Below are positions 7,559 to 14,752 of a stretch of 64,000 nt of DNA, piece by piece. The DNA is from VRUE01 sp963770315 (GTDB taxonomy: Bacteria > Actinomycetota > Thermoleophilia > Solirubrobacterales > 70-9). The notes under the pieces are model-generated. The model made no database searches. It saw only the letters and a list, made by a program, of their open reading frames with translations, and was not told where the DNA came from. Within the stretch, counting starts at the first letter, position 1. Each line of letters starts with the position of its first letter. The stretch spans positions 992,001 through 1,056,000 of the forward strand of contig CAVYPC010000002.1 of NCBI GenBank assembly GCA_963770315.1, given 5' to 3'. The position numbers and the translations under genes were made by a program.

Positions 7559-8446
7559 GTGAGCGAGCGCGCAACTTTCCGGGTCAAGACCGGCCTGGCC
7601 GAGATGCTGAAGGGCGGGGTGATCATGGACGTGGTCACGCCCGAGCAGGCGCGGATCGCCGAGGCCGCGGGAGCCTGTGCGGTGATGGCGCTGGAGCGCG
7701 TCCCCGCCGACATCCGCCGCGACGGCGGCGTCGCCCGCATGTCCGACCCGGCGATGATCAAGGGGATCCAGGAGGCGGTGACGATCCCGGTGATGGCCAA
7801 GGCTCGGATCGGCCATTTCGCCGAGGCCCAGGTTCTGCAGGCGCTCGAGGTCGACTACATCGACGAGTCCGAGGTGCTGACTCCGGCCGACGAGCGCCAC
7901 CACATCGACAAGCTCGCCTTCGACGTGCCCTTCGTCTGCGGCGCCACCAACCTCGGCGAGGCGCTGCGGCGGATCGGCGAGGGAGCGGCGATGATCCGTT
8001 CCAAGGGCGAGGCCGGCACCGGCAACGTGGTCGAGGCGGTGCGGCACATGCGCGAGATAGTCGGTGGGATCAAGCAGCTGGCGCAGCTCGGCCCAGAGGA
8101 GCTGGCGAGCGCCGCCAAGGAGCACCAGGCGCCGCTCGAAGTGGTCCACGAGGTGGCGGCGCAGGGCCGCCTACCGGTGCCGATGTTCTGCGCCGGGGGG
8201 ATCGCCACGCCGGCCGATGCGGCGCTGATGATGCAGCTCGGCGCCGAGGGAAATTTTGTCGGCTCGGGGATCTTCAAGAGCGCCGACCCCGAGCGCCGCG
8301 CCCGGGCGATCGTCGAGGCGACCACGCATTTCAACGACCCCGAGCGAGTGACGGCGGCCTCGATCGGCCTCGGCGAGGCGATGCCGGGTCTGGAGATTTC
8401 CGAGCTGGCCGCGGCCGACGCGCTTCTCCAGGACCGCGGTGCCTGA
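7559..8446 (+). CDS. pdxS: Pyridoxal 5'-phosphate synthase, synthase subunit PdxS
   Basis: 295 residues, normal length. PdxS is the TIM-barrel subunit that condenses ribose-5-phosphate (or ribulose-5-phosphate), glyceraldehyde-3-phosphate and ammonia into PLP. The catalytic lysines fall at K81 (MAKARIGHF) and K149 (IRSKGEAGTGN), the same numbers as in Bacillus subtilis. FCAGGIATPADAALMMQLG and GNFVGSGIF form the phosphate-binding end of the barrel. GTG start without a clear ribosome-binding site. It overlaps pdxT by 8 bp, so the two subunits are coupled. Confidence 0.98.
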   Translation: MSERATFRVKTGLAEMLKGGVIMDVVTPEQARIAEAAGACAVMALERVPADIRRDGGVARMSDPAMIKGIQEAVTIPVMAKARIGHFAEAQVLQALEVDYIDESEVLTPADERHHIDKLAFDVPFVCGATNLGEALRRIGEGAAMIRSKGEAGTGNVVEAVRHMREIVGGIKQLAQLGPEELASAAKEHQAPLEVVHEVAAQGRLPVPMFCAGGIATPADAALMMQLGAEGNFVGSGIFKSADPERRARAIVEATTHFNDPERVTAASIGLGEAMPGLEISELAAADALLQDRGA

Positions 8447-9029
8447 GCTGCACCTCGGCGTCCTCGCGATCCAGGGTGGCTTCGAAGCGCATCTGGCGAT
8501 GCTGCGCGAGCTGGGCGCCGTTGCCAGCGAGGTTCGCCTCCCGGCCGACATGGCGGACCTCGACGGCCTGGTGATTCCCGGCGGCGAGAGCACGACGATC
8601 GTCAAGGGGGTCGAGTCGGCGGGCCTGGAGGGTCCGATCCGCGATCACCACGCTGCCGGAAGGCCGGTGTTTGGCACCTGCGCCGGGATGATCGTCTGCG
8701 ACGACGCCCACCTCGGCCTTCTGGACGTGACCGCGAGGCGCAACGCCTTCGGACGCCAGCGCCAGAGCTTCGAGGCCGATCTGGCGGTGGAGGGGATCGG
8801 CGAAGAGCCGCTGCGCGCCGTCTTCATCCGGGCGCCGTGGATCGAGCGCCACGGCGCCGCCGTCAGCGTGCTCGCCTCCTACGATGGGCACCCGGTGGCG
8901 GTGCGCGAAGGAAGCGTGCTCGCCTGCGCCTTCCACCCCGAGCTGACCGACGATTCGAGGCTGCACGCGTTGTTCATGGCGATAACTACTAGGGCGCGGA
9001 GCTACGCGCGGGAGAGGGCGGAGACGTGA
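8439..9029 (+). CDS. pdxT: Pyridoxal 5'-phosphate synthase, glutaminase subunit PdxT
   Basis: 196 residues. Class I glutamine amidotransferase supplying ammonia to PdxS. The triad is visible: C81 in FGTCAGM, and H166 and E168 in FHPELT. The oxyanion/GGES loop is PGGEST (47-52). GTG start at 8439 overlaps the end of pdxS. The 3' end overlaps the start of the aminopeptidase gene (GTGA), so all three are probably cotranslated. Confidence 0.97.
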   Translation: MPELHLGVLAIQGGFEAHLAMLRELGAVASEVRLPADMADLDGLVIPGGESTTIVKGVESAGLEGPIRDHHAAGRPVFGTCAGMIVCDDAHLGLLDVTARRNAFGRQRQSFEADLAVEGIGEEPLRAVFIRAPWIERHGAAVSVLASYDGHPVAVREGSVLACAFHPELTDDSRLHALFMAITTRARSYARERAET

Positions 9030-10129
9030 GAGACCCCAGAGCGGAACGGCTGGCGAAGATCCTGGTCGGTTACTCAACCGAGGTGAAGGAGGGGGAGGTC
9101 GTCTCGATCGACGGCGAGAGCGCGGCGGCACCGTTGCTGCTGGCCATCTATGAGGAGGTGCTGAAGGCGGGGGCGAACCCGATCATGAACGTCTCCCTCG
9201 ACGGCCAGGCTGCGGCCTTCTACAAGCACGCCGGCGATGCCCAGCTCGACTGGATCTCGCCGGTCTCCGAATGGCTGCTCGACAACGTCGACGTCCGCAT
9301 CGCGGTTGGCGCCGCCAGCAACACGCGTGAGCTCTCGGGCGTGGAGCCGCAGCGCCAGTCCCGCCGCCAGGTCGCCACCGGCGAGCTGCTCGGCCGGGCG
9401 ATGGAGCGCAGCGCCAAGGGCGAGCTCCGCTGGTGCTACACGCTCTTTCCGACCAACGCCTACGCCTCCGAGGCGGAGATGAGCCTGGTCGACTACGAGG
9501 ACTTTTACTACGGCGCCTGCCTTGCCGACGACGACGATCCGCTGACCGCGTGGAAGCGGGCCTCGGCCGAGACCACGCGGCTGGCCGAGTGGATCGAGGG
9601 TCACGAGGAGGTGCGGGTCGTGGCGCCGGGGACGGACATCAAGCTGGGGGTCGCCGGACGCAAGTTCATCCCCTGCGACGGGCGTCACAACATGCCCGAC
9701 GGCGAGTTCTTCACCGGTCCGATCGAGGACTCGGTCGAGGGCGAAGTGAGCTTCCACCTGCCGGCGACGATCGGCGGCCGCGAGGTCGCCGGAGTGCGCC
9801 TGCGCTTCGAGGCCGGCAAGGTCGTCGATGCGAGCGCCGAGCGCGGCGAGGAGTTCCTGATCGGGCTGCTCGACACCGACGCGGGAGCGCGCCGGCTCGG
9901 CGAGCTCGGGATCGGCACCAATTACGCGATCGACCGCGGCACCCGCGAGGTGTTGCTCGACGAGAAGCTCGGCGGCACCGTCCACATGGCGGTCGGCAAG
10001 AGCTACCCCGAGTCGGGCGGCGTCAACGAGTCGGCCGTCCACACCGACCTGGTTTGCGACCTGCGCCTCGGCGGCAAGATCGAAGTCGACGGCACGGTGA
10101 TGCAGGAAGACGGGCGCTTCGTCGTCTAG
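9026..10129 (+). CDS. M29-family aminopeptidase
   Basis: 367 residues, matching the M29 (AmpS/AmpT/PepS) metallo-aminopeptidases that remove N-terminal residues with two cobalt or zinc ions. FIPCDGRHNMPDGEFFTGP (about 212-230) and the C-terminal VNESAVHTDLVCDL carry the acidic and His ligands; the HTD triple corresponds to the H-x-D ligand pair of AmpT. GTG start overlaps the pdxT stop by 4 bp. The link with PLP synthesis is unexplained; a PLP-dependent pathway or peptide scavenging are guesses. Confidence 0.93.
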   Translation: MRDPRAERLAKILVGYSTEVKEGEVVSIDGESAAAPLLLAIYEEVLKAGANPIMNVSLDGQAAAFYKHAGDAQLDWISPVSEWLLDNVDVRIAVGAASNTRELSGVEPQRQSRRQVATGELLGRAMERSAKGELRWCYTLFPTNAYASEAEMSLVDYEDFYYGACLADDDDPLTAWKRASAETTRLAEWIEGHEEVRVVAPGTDIKLGVAGRKFIPCDGRHNMPDGEFFTGPIEDSVEGEVSFHLPATIGGREVAGVRLRFEAGKVVDASAERGEEFLIGLLDTDAGARRLGELGIGTNYAIDRGTREVLLDEKLGGTVHMAVGKSYPESGGVNESAVHTDLVCDLRLGGKIEVDGTVMQEDGRFVV

Positions 10130-10166
10130 CTGAGCGACCCCACGACTACTCGGCGGGCTAGGTGGG

Positions 10167-10303
10167 GATGGCGGGCGCGCCTCTGCAGGAATTGACACCC
10201 AAGAGCAGAGCTCTTGGGTGAATTCGGTGCGCGGCTTCGCCGCGCAGACACTGGATTGGCATAGGCCGCTTCGCGACATTCCTGCAGAGGCGCACCCGCC
10301 ATC
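10167..10303. repeat. Nested palindromic element A1
   Basis: Outer arms of 26 bp (10167-10192 and 10278-10303) are inverted with one mismatch. Inside are a 10-bp hairpin (10196-10220), an 8-bp hairpin with TTC loop (10228-10246) and the block aatgtcgcgaagcggc (minus strand, ending near 10279) followed by ctatgccaatc. The core matches element A2 in inverted orientation, but the outer arms are different in sequence. No T-tract follows, so it is not a normal terminator. Confidence 0.85.
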
Positions 10304-10344
10304 TCCACGAAGCACACCGAGCTTCGAAACCTCTGCCCCCGAGG

Positions 10345-10433
10345 CATCGCCTCGGCTCGAAGCTTGAGAACCCTGAGACCGCGCTCACGATCTCGGCCAT
10401 TTCGGGGGCGTGTCGAGACAGAGAAGCCTGGCC
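10345..10433 (-). repeat. Repeat B, copy 1
   Basis: Read on the minus strand, gccaggcttct, tgtctcgacacgccc, gcggtc, gggttctcaagct and gccgaggcg occur in the same order and spacing as at 11866-11961. It sits between palindromic elements A1 and A2, and its end overlaps the left arm of A2. Non-coding in all frames as far as seen. Confidence 0.7.
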
Positions 10434-10568
10434 GGTCTGCGGTCGAATGTCGCGAAGCGGCCTATGCCAATCTGGTGATTGCGCGGCCAAGGGCCGCGCT
10501 CATCATTCACCCCAAGCGCTGTGCGCTTGGGGTGTCAATTCGACCGCAGACCGGCCAGGCTTCTCTGT
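10418..10568. repeat. Nested palindromic element A2
   Basis: Perfect 31-bp inverted arms (10418-10448 and 10538-10568) enclose the conserved head tgtcgcgaagcggcctatgc, an 8-bp hairpin with AAG loop (10481-10499) and a 12-bp hairpin with TGT loop (10508-10534). The core is about 95 nt and matches A1 read on the opposite strand. With A1 and repeat B it fills the 10130-10607 gap, in which no gene is seen. Confidence 0.88.
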
Positions 10569-10607
10569 TTGGCCGTGACCCAGGAGCAGAGCAGACGGGC
10601 GGAATCG

Positions 10608-11072
10608 TTACTGGTTGGGGATCGGCGATCCGGCGAGGAGGAAGAACCAGGCGACGAAGACGAAGCCGGCGAGCAGGACCGATCCCATCAGCACCGCCTC
10701 GACCACCGTCGTCGTCCCCGCGGCGCCGCCGCTGTCGCGCATGCTCTTCAGCCAGCTCGGTCGCATCGGCGCCAGCCGGTTGGTGCCGGTGATCCGCATG
10801 TAGAGGGCATTGAGGCGGCCGATCAGCCAGGCGTCGAGCACGATCGTGACGACTATCCCGATCCCCACCACGGCGTAGGGCCCCTCGGCCGGGAACTGGG
10901 TCGTGGCGACCTTCGAGCCGATGTAGATCCAACCAACGGGGATCGCCGTCCACAGGGCGAGGGCGGCGAGCAGCATGAGGACGAAGATGACACTTGCCGC
11001 GAGGGCCCTGGCGGGTCCGGTTCCATGCGGGTGGGTGATCGTCTCGGGGGGCATTCCTAGATGGTCGACCAT
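10608..11072 (-). CDS. Small membrane protein of unknown function
   Basis: 154 residues with three clear hydrophobic segments (about 25-45, 65-88 and 128-148). ATG at 11072 lies inside a 20-bp palindrome; an in-frame ATG at 11054 (MPPETITHPHG) would leave the palindrome upstream as an operator and is equally possible. No family motif recognised. Divergent from yebC. Confidence 0.65.
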   Translation of the reverse strand: MVDHLGMPPETITHPHGTGPARALAASVIFVLMLLAALALWTAIPVGWIYIGSKVATTQFPAEGPYAVVGIGIVVTIVLDAWLIGRLNALYMRITGTNRLAPMRPSWLKSMRDSGGAAGTTTVVEAVLMGSVLLAGFVFVAWFFLLAGSPIPNQ

Positions 11073-11076
11073 CTAG
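11057..11076. promoter_or_regulatory. 20-bp perfect palindrome between divergent genes
   Basis: ctagatggtcgaccatctag is perfectly self-complementary. It ends 4 bp before TAGAAT (11081-11086), a -10-like hexamer for yebC, and contains or precedes the start of the divergent membrane-protein gene. This is the expected place for an operator serving both genes. Confidence 0.5.
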
Positions 11077-11080
11077 CTCA

Positions 11081-11086
11081 TAGAAT
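11081..11086 (+). promoter_or_regulatory. Candidate -10 box of yebC
   Basis: TAGAAT lies 8 bp before the ATG at 11095, with no Shine-Dalgarno sequence between. The predicted transcription start is at the ATG, suggesting a leaderless mRNA. Confidence 0.45.
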
Positions 11087-11094
11087 GGCAAACG

Positions 11095-11844
11095 ATGTCT
11101 GGGCATTCGAAGTGGTCCTCGATCAAACACAAGAAGGGCGCCGCCGACGCCAAACGCGGCAAGCTCTTCACCAAGCTGGCGCGTGCGATCACGGTCGCGG
11201 CGCGTGACGGCGGCGGCGATCCCGATGGCAACGCGCCGCTGGCGACCGCGATCCAGAAGGCGCGCGACGCCTCGATGCCAAAGGACAACATCCAGCGGGC
11301 GATCGACCGCGGCACCGGCGCGGGCGCCGATGCCGCGGCGATCGAGCGGGTCGTCTTCGAGGGTTACGGGCCGGGTGGCGCCGCCGTCCTGGTCGAGGCG
11401 CTTACCGACAACCGCAACCGCACCAGCGCCGAAGTGCGGCACGCCTTCAGCAAGTACAACGGCAGCCTCGGCGAGCCGGGATCGGTGGCCTGGATCTTCG
11501 AGAAACGCGGCATGCTCGCGGTCGACGGCGAGCGCTACGGAGAGGACGACCTGATCGCGGCGATCGATGCCGGCGCCGAGGACGTGCGCGAGGAGGGAGA
11601 CCTGCTGCGGGTGCTTTGCGAGCCGGCGAGCCTGAGCGCGGTCCGCGAGGCGCTGGAGGCCGGTGGGGTCGAGATCGAGTCGGCAGATCTCGCGATGGAG
11701 CCGAAGAGCACAGTCGAGATCAAGGGGAACGACGCCAAATCTCTGCTGGGCTTGATCGAGGCACTCGAAGACGACGACGACGTCAACGAGGTCCACGCCA
11801 ACTTCGACATCCCCGATGAGGTGCTGCAGCAGCTCGTGGCCTAG
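11095..11844 (+). CDS. yebC: YebC/TACO1-family protein
   Basis: 249 residues. Starts with the family signature SGHSKWSSIKHKKGAADAKR, followed by RAITVAARDGGGDPDGNAPL and AFSKYNGSLGEPGSVAWIF. YebC proteins are cytosolic three-domain proteins; some regulate transcription and others help ribosomes through proline stretches, so the exact role is open. Immediately upstream of ruvCAB, as in many bacteria, but separated here by 222 bp carrying repeat B. Confidence 0.96.
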   Translation: MSGHSKWSSIKHKKGAADAKRGKLFTKLARAITVAARDGGGDPDGNAPLATAIQKARDASMPKDNIQRAIDRGTGAGADAAAIERVVFEGYGPGGAAVLVEALTDNRNRTSAEVRHAFSKYNGSLGEPGSVAWIFEKRGMLAVDGERYGEDDLIAAIDAGAEDVREEGDLLRVLCEPASLSAVREALEAGGVEIESADLAMEPKSTVEIKGNDAKSLLGLIEALEDDDDVNEVHANFDIPDEVLQQLVA

Positions 11845-11865
11845 ATGGGCGATCCGCGACGCGTA

Positions 11866-11961
11866 GCCAGGCTTCTATGTCTCGACACGCCCACGGAAAC
11901 GACCAAGCTGCAAACGCGGTCCCCCGGGTTCTCAAGCTCGAGGAAGCTTCAAGCCGAGGCG
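11866..11961 (+). repeat. Repeat B, copy 2
   Basis: Shares blocks gccaggcttct, tgtctcgacacgccc, gcggtc, gggttctcaagct and gccgaggcg with the minus-strand copy at 10345-10433. The flanking gaggcgcacccgccatc (to 11972) matches the arm of element A1. It may be a version of the repeat without an A element inserted. The rest of the 11845-12066 gap holds a short GAAGGC/GCCTTC hairpin near 12032-12048. Confidence 0.65.
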
Positions 11962-12066
11962 CACCCGCCATCCCCTTGCAACCTGCCGAGGTTGTGGGTC
12001 GGTCATCCAGGCACGGGCCGGCCCCGGTTCTGAAGGCATCCGGCCTTCGTCCCAGAATCACTCCCC

Positions 12067-12585
12067 ATGGAAGTGGTGATGGGCATCGACCCCGGTGCCG
12101 CCAATCTCGGATTCGGCGTCGTCCGGGTCGAGGGCAACCGCATGGTTGCGCTCGACGGCGGCGTGGTCGAGACCGCCGCTGGGCTGCCGATGGAGCGCCG
12201 CCTGGAGCGGATCCACAGCTCGCTCGCCGAGCTGATCGCCTGGCACGAGCCACGGGCGATGGCGCTCGAGGACGTCTTCTTCGGCAAGAACGTGCGTACG
12301 GCGATGGTCGTCGGCCGCGCCAGCGGGGTTGCCATGCTGGCCGCCGCCCAGGCCGGTATCGGCTGCTCCGCCTATACCCCGCAGGCGATCAAGATGGCCG
12401 TCTGCGGCAGCGGCGCCGCCGACAAGAAGCAGGTGCAGCGGATGGTCGGGACGCTGCTCGGCCTGCCCGAGCTTCCCACGCCCGACCACGCCGCCGACGC
12501 CCTTGCGGTAGCGATCTGCCACGGCGGCGGCGCCGGCCGCCGCGAAGCCGTCGAGCTGGCCGGCGCCGGACGGACGGCGCGATGA
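12067..12585 (+). CDS. ruvC: Holliday junction resolvase RuvC
   Basis: 172 residues, normal length. RuvC cuts Holliday junctions as a dimer. Acidic catalytic residues are D8 (GIDPG), E68 (ALEDVFF), D140 and D144 (PDHAADALA). RASGVAMLAAAQ is the conserved helix. CAGAAT at 12053-12058 ends 8 bp before the ATG and may be a -10 box of a leaderless transcript. Stop overlaps ruvA start (ATGA). Confidence 0.97.
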   Translation: MEVVMGIDPGAANLGFGVVRVEGNRMVALDGGVVETAAGLPMERRLERIHSSLAELIAWHEPRAMALEDVFFGKNVRTAMVVGRASGVAMLAAAQAGIGCSAYTPQAIKMAVCGSGAADKKQVQRMVGTLLGLPELPTPDHAADALAVAICHGGGAGRREAVELAGAGRTAR

Positions 12586-13178
12586 TCGCCGCGGTCCGTG
12601 GCGAGGTGATGGTGAGGCGTACCGACCATGTCGTGATCGAAGCCGGCGGCGTCGGCTACCGGCTCACGGTCTCGGCGGAGACGCTGAAGGCGGTCCCCGC
12701 GACCGGCCGCGAGGCCTTCCTGCACGCCGAGCTGGTCGCGCGCGAGGACTCGCTGGCGCTCTTCGGCTTCGCCTCCGAGGAGGAGCGCGACCTGTTCGGC
12801 CAGCTGGTATCGGTCAGCGGGGTCGGGCCGAAAGTGGCGATCTCGGTGCTCTCCGGCGGCCCGGCGCGCGAGCTCTTGCGGGCGATCGCCGCCGGCGACG
12901 CCAAACGCTTCCAGGCGGCGCCGGGGATCGGCAAGCGAACCGCGGAGCGGATCATCGTCGAGCTGCGCGAGAAGGTCACCGGGGCACTCGAGGAAGAGGT
13001 GATGCTGGCCGCCACCGACGACGGTGACCCGCGATCCCTCGCCCGCGACGGCCTGGTGAACCTCGGCTACGCGCCGCTGGAAGCGGAGCAGCTGCTGGAT
13101 GGGGTCGAGGGCGGCGACGCCGAGGAGCTGCTGGCGGCCGCGCTGCGCAAGGCCGGGGCCGGGAGGAGGGCGGCATGA
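12582..13178 (+). CDS. ruvA: Holliday junction helicase subunit RuvA
   Basis: 198 residues from ATG at 12582. RuvA tetramers bind the junction and load RuvB. The OB domain (1-63) is followed by two helix-hairpin-helix motifs, LVSVSGVGPKVAISVL (about 71-86) and FQAAPGIGKRTAERIIVEL (about 107-125), and a C-terminal UBA-like domain that contacts RuvB (about 150-195). Four-base overlaps with both ruvC and ruvB give a tightly coupled ruvCAB operon. Confidence 0.97.
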   Translation: MIAAVRGEVMVRRTDHVVIEAGGVGYRLTVSAETLKAVPATGREAFLHAELVAREDSLALFGFASEEERDLFGQLVSVSGVGPKVAISVLSGGPARELLRAIAAGDAKRFQAAPGIGKRTAERIIVELREKVTGALEEEVMLAATDDGDPRSLARDGLVNLGYAPLEAEQLLDGVEGGDAEELLAAALRKAGAGRRAA

Positions 13179-14233
13179 GTCATGAGCCAATCCGCACCCC
13201 GGGCATCGACGGGGAGCCGGAGGTCAGGATCCACGACGCGCGCGCCGACATCCCCGACGAAGACCTCGATCGCTCGCTGCGGCCGCCGACGCTCGCGGAC
13301 TTCGTCAACCAGAGGCAGGCGACCGAGCAGTTGGCGATCTTCATCGAGGCGGCGAGGCGGCGCGGCGAGCCGCTCGATCACGTCCTGCTGGCCGGGCCGC
13401 CGGGGCTGGGCAAGACGTCGCTGGCCCATATCGTCGCCGCCGAGATGGAGGTGCCGCTCGTGCAGACCGCCGGCCCCGCGCTCGAGCGCAAGGCCGACGT
13501 CGCCTCCTTCCTTACCGCTCTGGAGCCGGGCAGCGTCTTCTTCATCGACGAGATCCATCGCCTCGGCCGCGCGGTCGAGGAGACGCTCTACCCGGCGATG
13601 GAGGATGGCGAGCTGCCGGTCGTGCTCGGCCAGGGGGCCGGCGCGCGCACCGTGACTCTTCCACTGCCGCCGTTCACGCTCGTCGGGGCGACCACGCGGG
13701 CGGGTCTGCTGACGACGCCGCTGCGCGATCGTTTCGGGGTCTGCCACCGCCTCGAGCACTACCAGCCCGAGCACCTGGCCGAGATCGTCGAACGCTCCGC
13801 CGGCATCCTTGAGGTTGAGATCGACGCCGTGGGGGCATGGACGATCGCCTCCCGCTCTCGCGGCACCCCGCGGGTCGCCAACCGCCTGCTGAAGCGGGTG
13901 CGCGACTTCGCCCAGGTGAAGGGCAGCGGCAGGGTGGACGCCGAGGTCGCAGCCGCCGGGCTCGAGATGCTCGAGGTCGACGCTGGCGGGCTCGATCGCA
14001 GCGACCGCAACCTGCTCGACACCGTCGCGACCAAGTTCGCCGGCGGTCCGGTCGGGCTCTCGACCCTGGCTGTGGCGATCGGTGAGGAGCAGGACACGAT
14101 CGAGGATGTGCTCGAGCCGTACCTGCTCCAGCAGGGCATGCTGAAGCGCACTCCGCGCGGCCGCGTGCTCACCGAGCGGGCCTACGAGCACCTCGGTATC
14201 CCGGCGCCTGACCGAGCGCGCAGTCTGTTCTGA
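13175..14233 (+). CDS. ruvB: Holliday junction branch-migration ATPase RuvB
   Basis: 352 residues. AAA+ motor driving branch migration. Walker A GPPGLGKT (74-81), Walker B FFIDEIHRL (122-130), sensor 1 region LVGATTRAGLLTTPLRDRF with its arginine finger, and the C-terminal winged helix ending RVLTERAYEHLG are all visible. The N-terminus is about 15 residues longer than in E. coli. ATGA overlap with ruvA. Confidence 0.98.
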   Translation: MSHEPIRTPGIDGEPEVRIHDARADIPDEDLDRSLRPPTLADFVNQRQATEQLAIFIEAARRRGEPLDHVLLAGPPGLGKTSLAHIVAAEMEVPLVQTAGPALERKADVASFLTALEPGSVFFIDEIHRLGRAVEETLYPAMEDGELPVVLGQGAGARTVTLPLPPFTLVGATTRAGLLTTPLRDRFGVCHRLEHYQPEHLAEIVERSAGILEVEIDAVGAWTIASRSRGTPRVANRLLKRVRDFAQVKGSGRVDAEVAAAGLEMLEVDAGGLDRSDRNLLDTVATKFAGGPVGLSTLAVAIGEEQDTIEDVLEPYLLQQGMLKRTPRGRVLTERAYEHLGIPAPDRARSLF

Positions 14234-14245
14234 GCGGACTCTCAG

Positions 14246-14251
14246 TAACCT
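14246..14251 (+). promoter_or_regulatory. Candidate -10 box for the zinc-ribbon/PAS gene
   Basis: TAACCT lies 8 bp before the ATG at 14260. The GGCGGGGG between them could instead serve as a ribosome-binding site but is unusually close to the ATG. Confidence 0.3.
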
Positions 14252-14259
14252 GGCGGGGG

Positions 14260-14748
14260 ATGCCTTTCTTCATCTGCCCCAACTGCGGAAACAGGGAGTT
14301 GAGCGCGGACCGGACAGCCGGCTTCAGCACGCGCCCGAAGGGCTGCTCGAAATGCGGCTTCGGCTTCGTCTTCGAGCTACTCGACGACTACTATCCGGCT
14401 CCCAACGCCGCCTTCTTCGTCTGTGACCGGCAGGCGCGGGTGATCGACGCCGGCCGCGGCAGTTTCGAGCTGACCGGGCTCACCGACGAGGACGTGATCG
14501 GCCGGCCGGTGCAGGAAGTCCTCGGCCTGCGGTGGCTGCAGTCGGGGGACGGCGGCGAGAGCGCGGATCGAGATGGCAACGGCTTCACCGACCCGATCGA
14601 GACCTCGCTCGAGTGGGGCGTGCGCTCGCTGGGCAAGAAGGTCTCGGTCAACGCCGAGGGCGACCTGCCCGCCGAGGCGGTCGCTGACGTGTTCCCCGCC
14701 TACGACGACGACGGCGGTCTGCTGATCGTCCTGACGCCGGAGGGTTGA
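14260..14748 (+). CDS. Zinc-ribbon plus PAS-domain protein
   Basis: 162 residues. A four-cysteine zinc ribbon (C6, C9, C29, C32: FICPNCGN and GCSKCGF) is joined to a PAS-like domain (about 45-160) with the typical AFFVCDRQARVIDAGRGSFEL start and TDEDVIGRPVQEVLGL. There is no output domain, so it may sense a ligand or redox state and act through protein contacts. It lies 26 bp after ruvB and 4 bp before secDF. A role in secretion or DNA repair cannot be decided from the sequence. Confidence 0.8.
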   Translation: MPFFICPNCGNRELSADRTAGFSTRPKGCSKCGFGFVFELLDDYYPAPNAAFFVCDRQARVIDAGRGSFELTGLTDEDVIGRPVQEVLGLRWLQSGDGGESADRDGNGFTDPIETSLEWGVRSLGKKVSVNAEGDLPAEAVADVFPAYDDDGGLLIVLTPEG

Positions 14749-14752
14749 GCGG

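Noticed and set aside
10167..10568. Elements A1 and A2 as ordinary transcription terminators
   Set aside because: No T-tract on either strand; the arms are far longer than terminator stems and two inner hairpins are conserved between copies.
10130..10607. Short open frames in the A/B repeat region
   Set aside because: They follow palindromes, lack ribosome-binding sites and show no conserved protein pattern.
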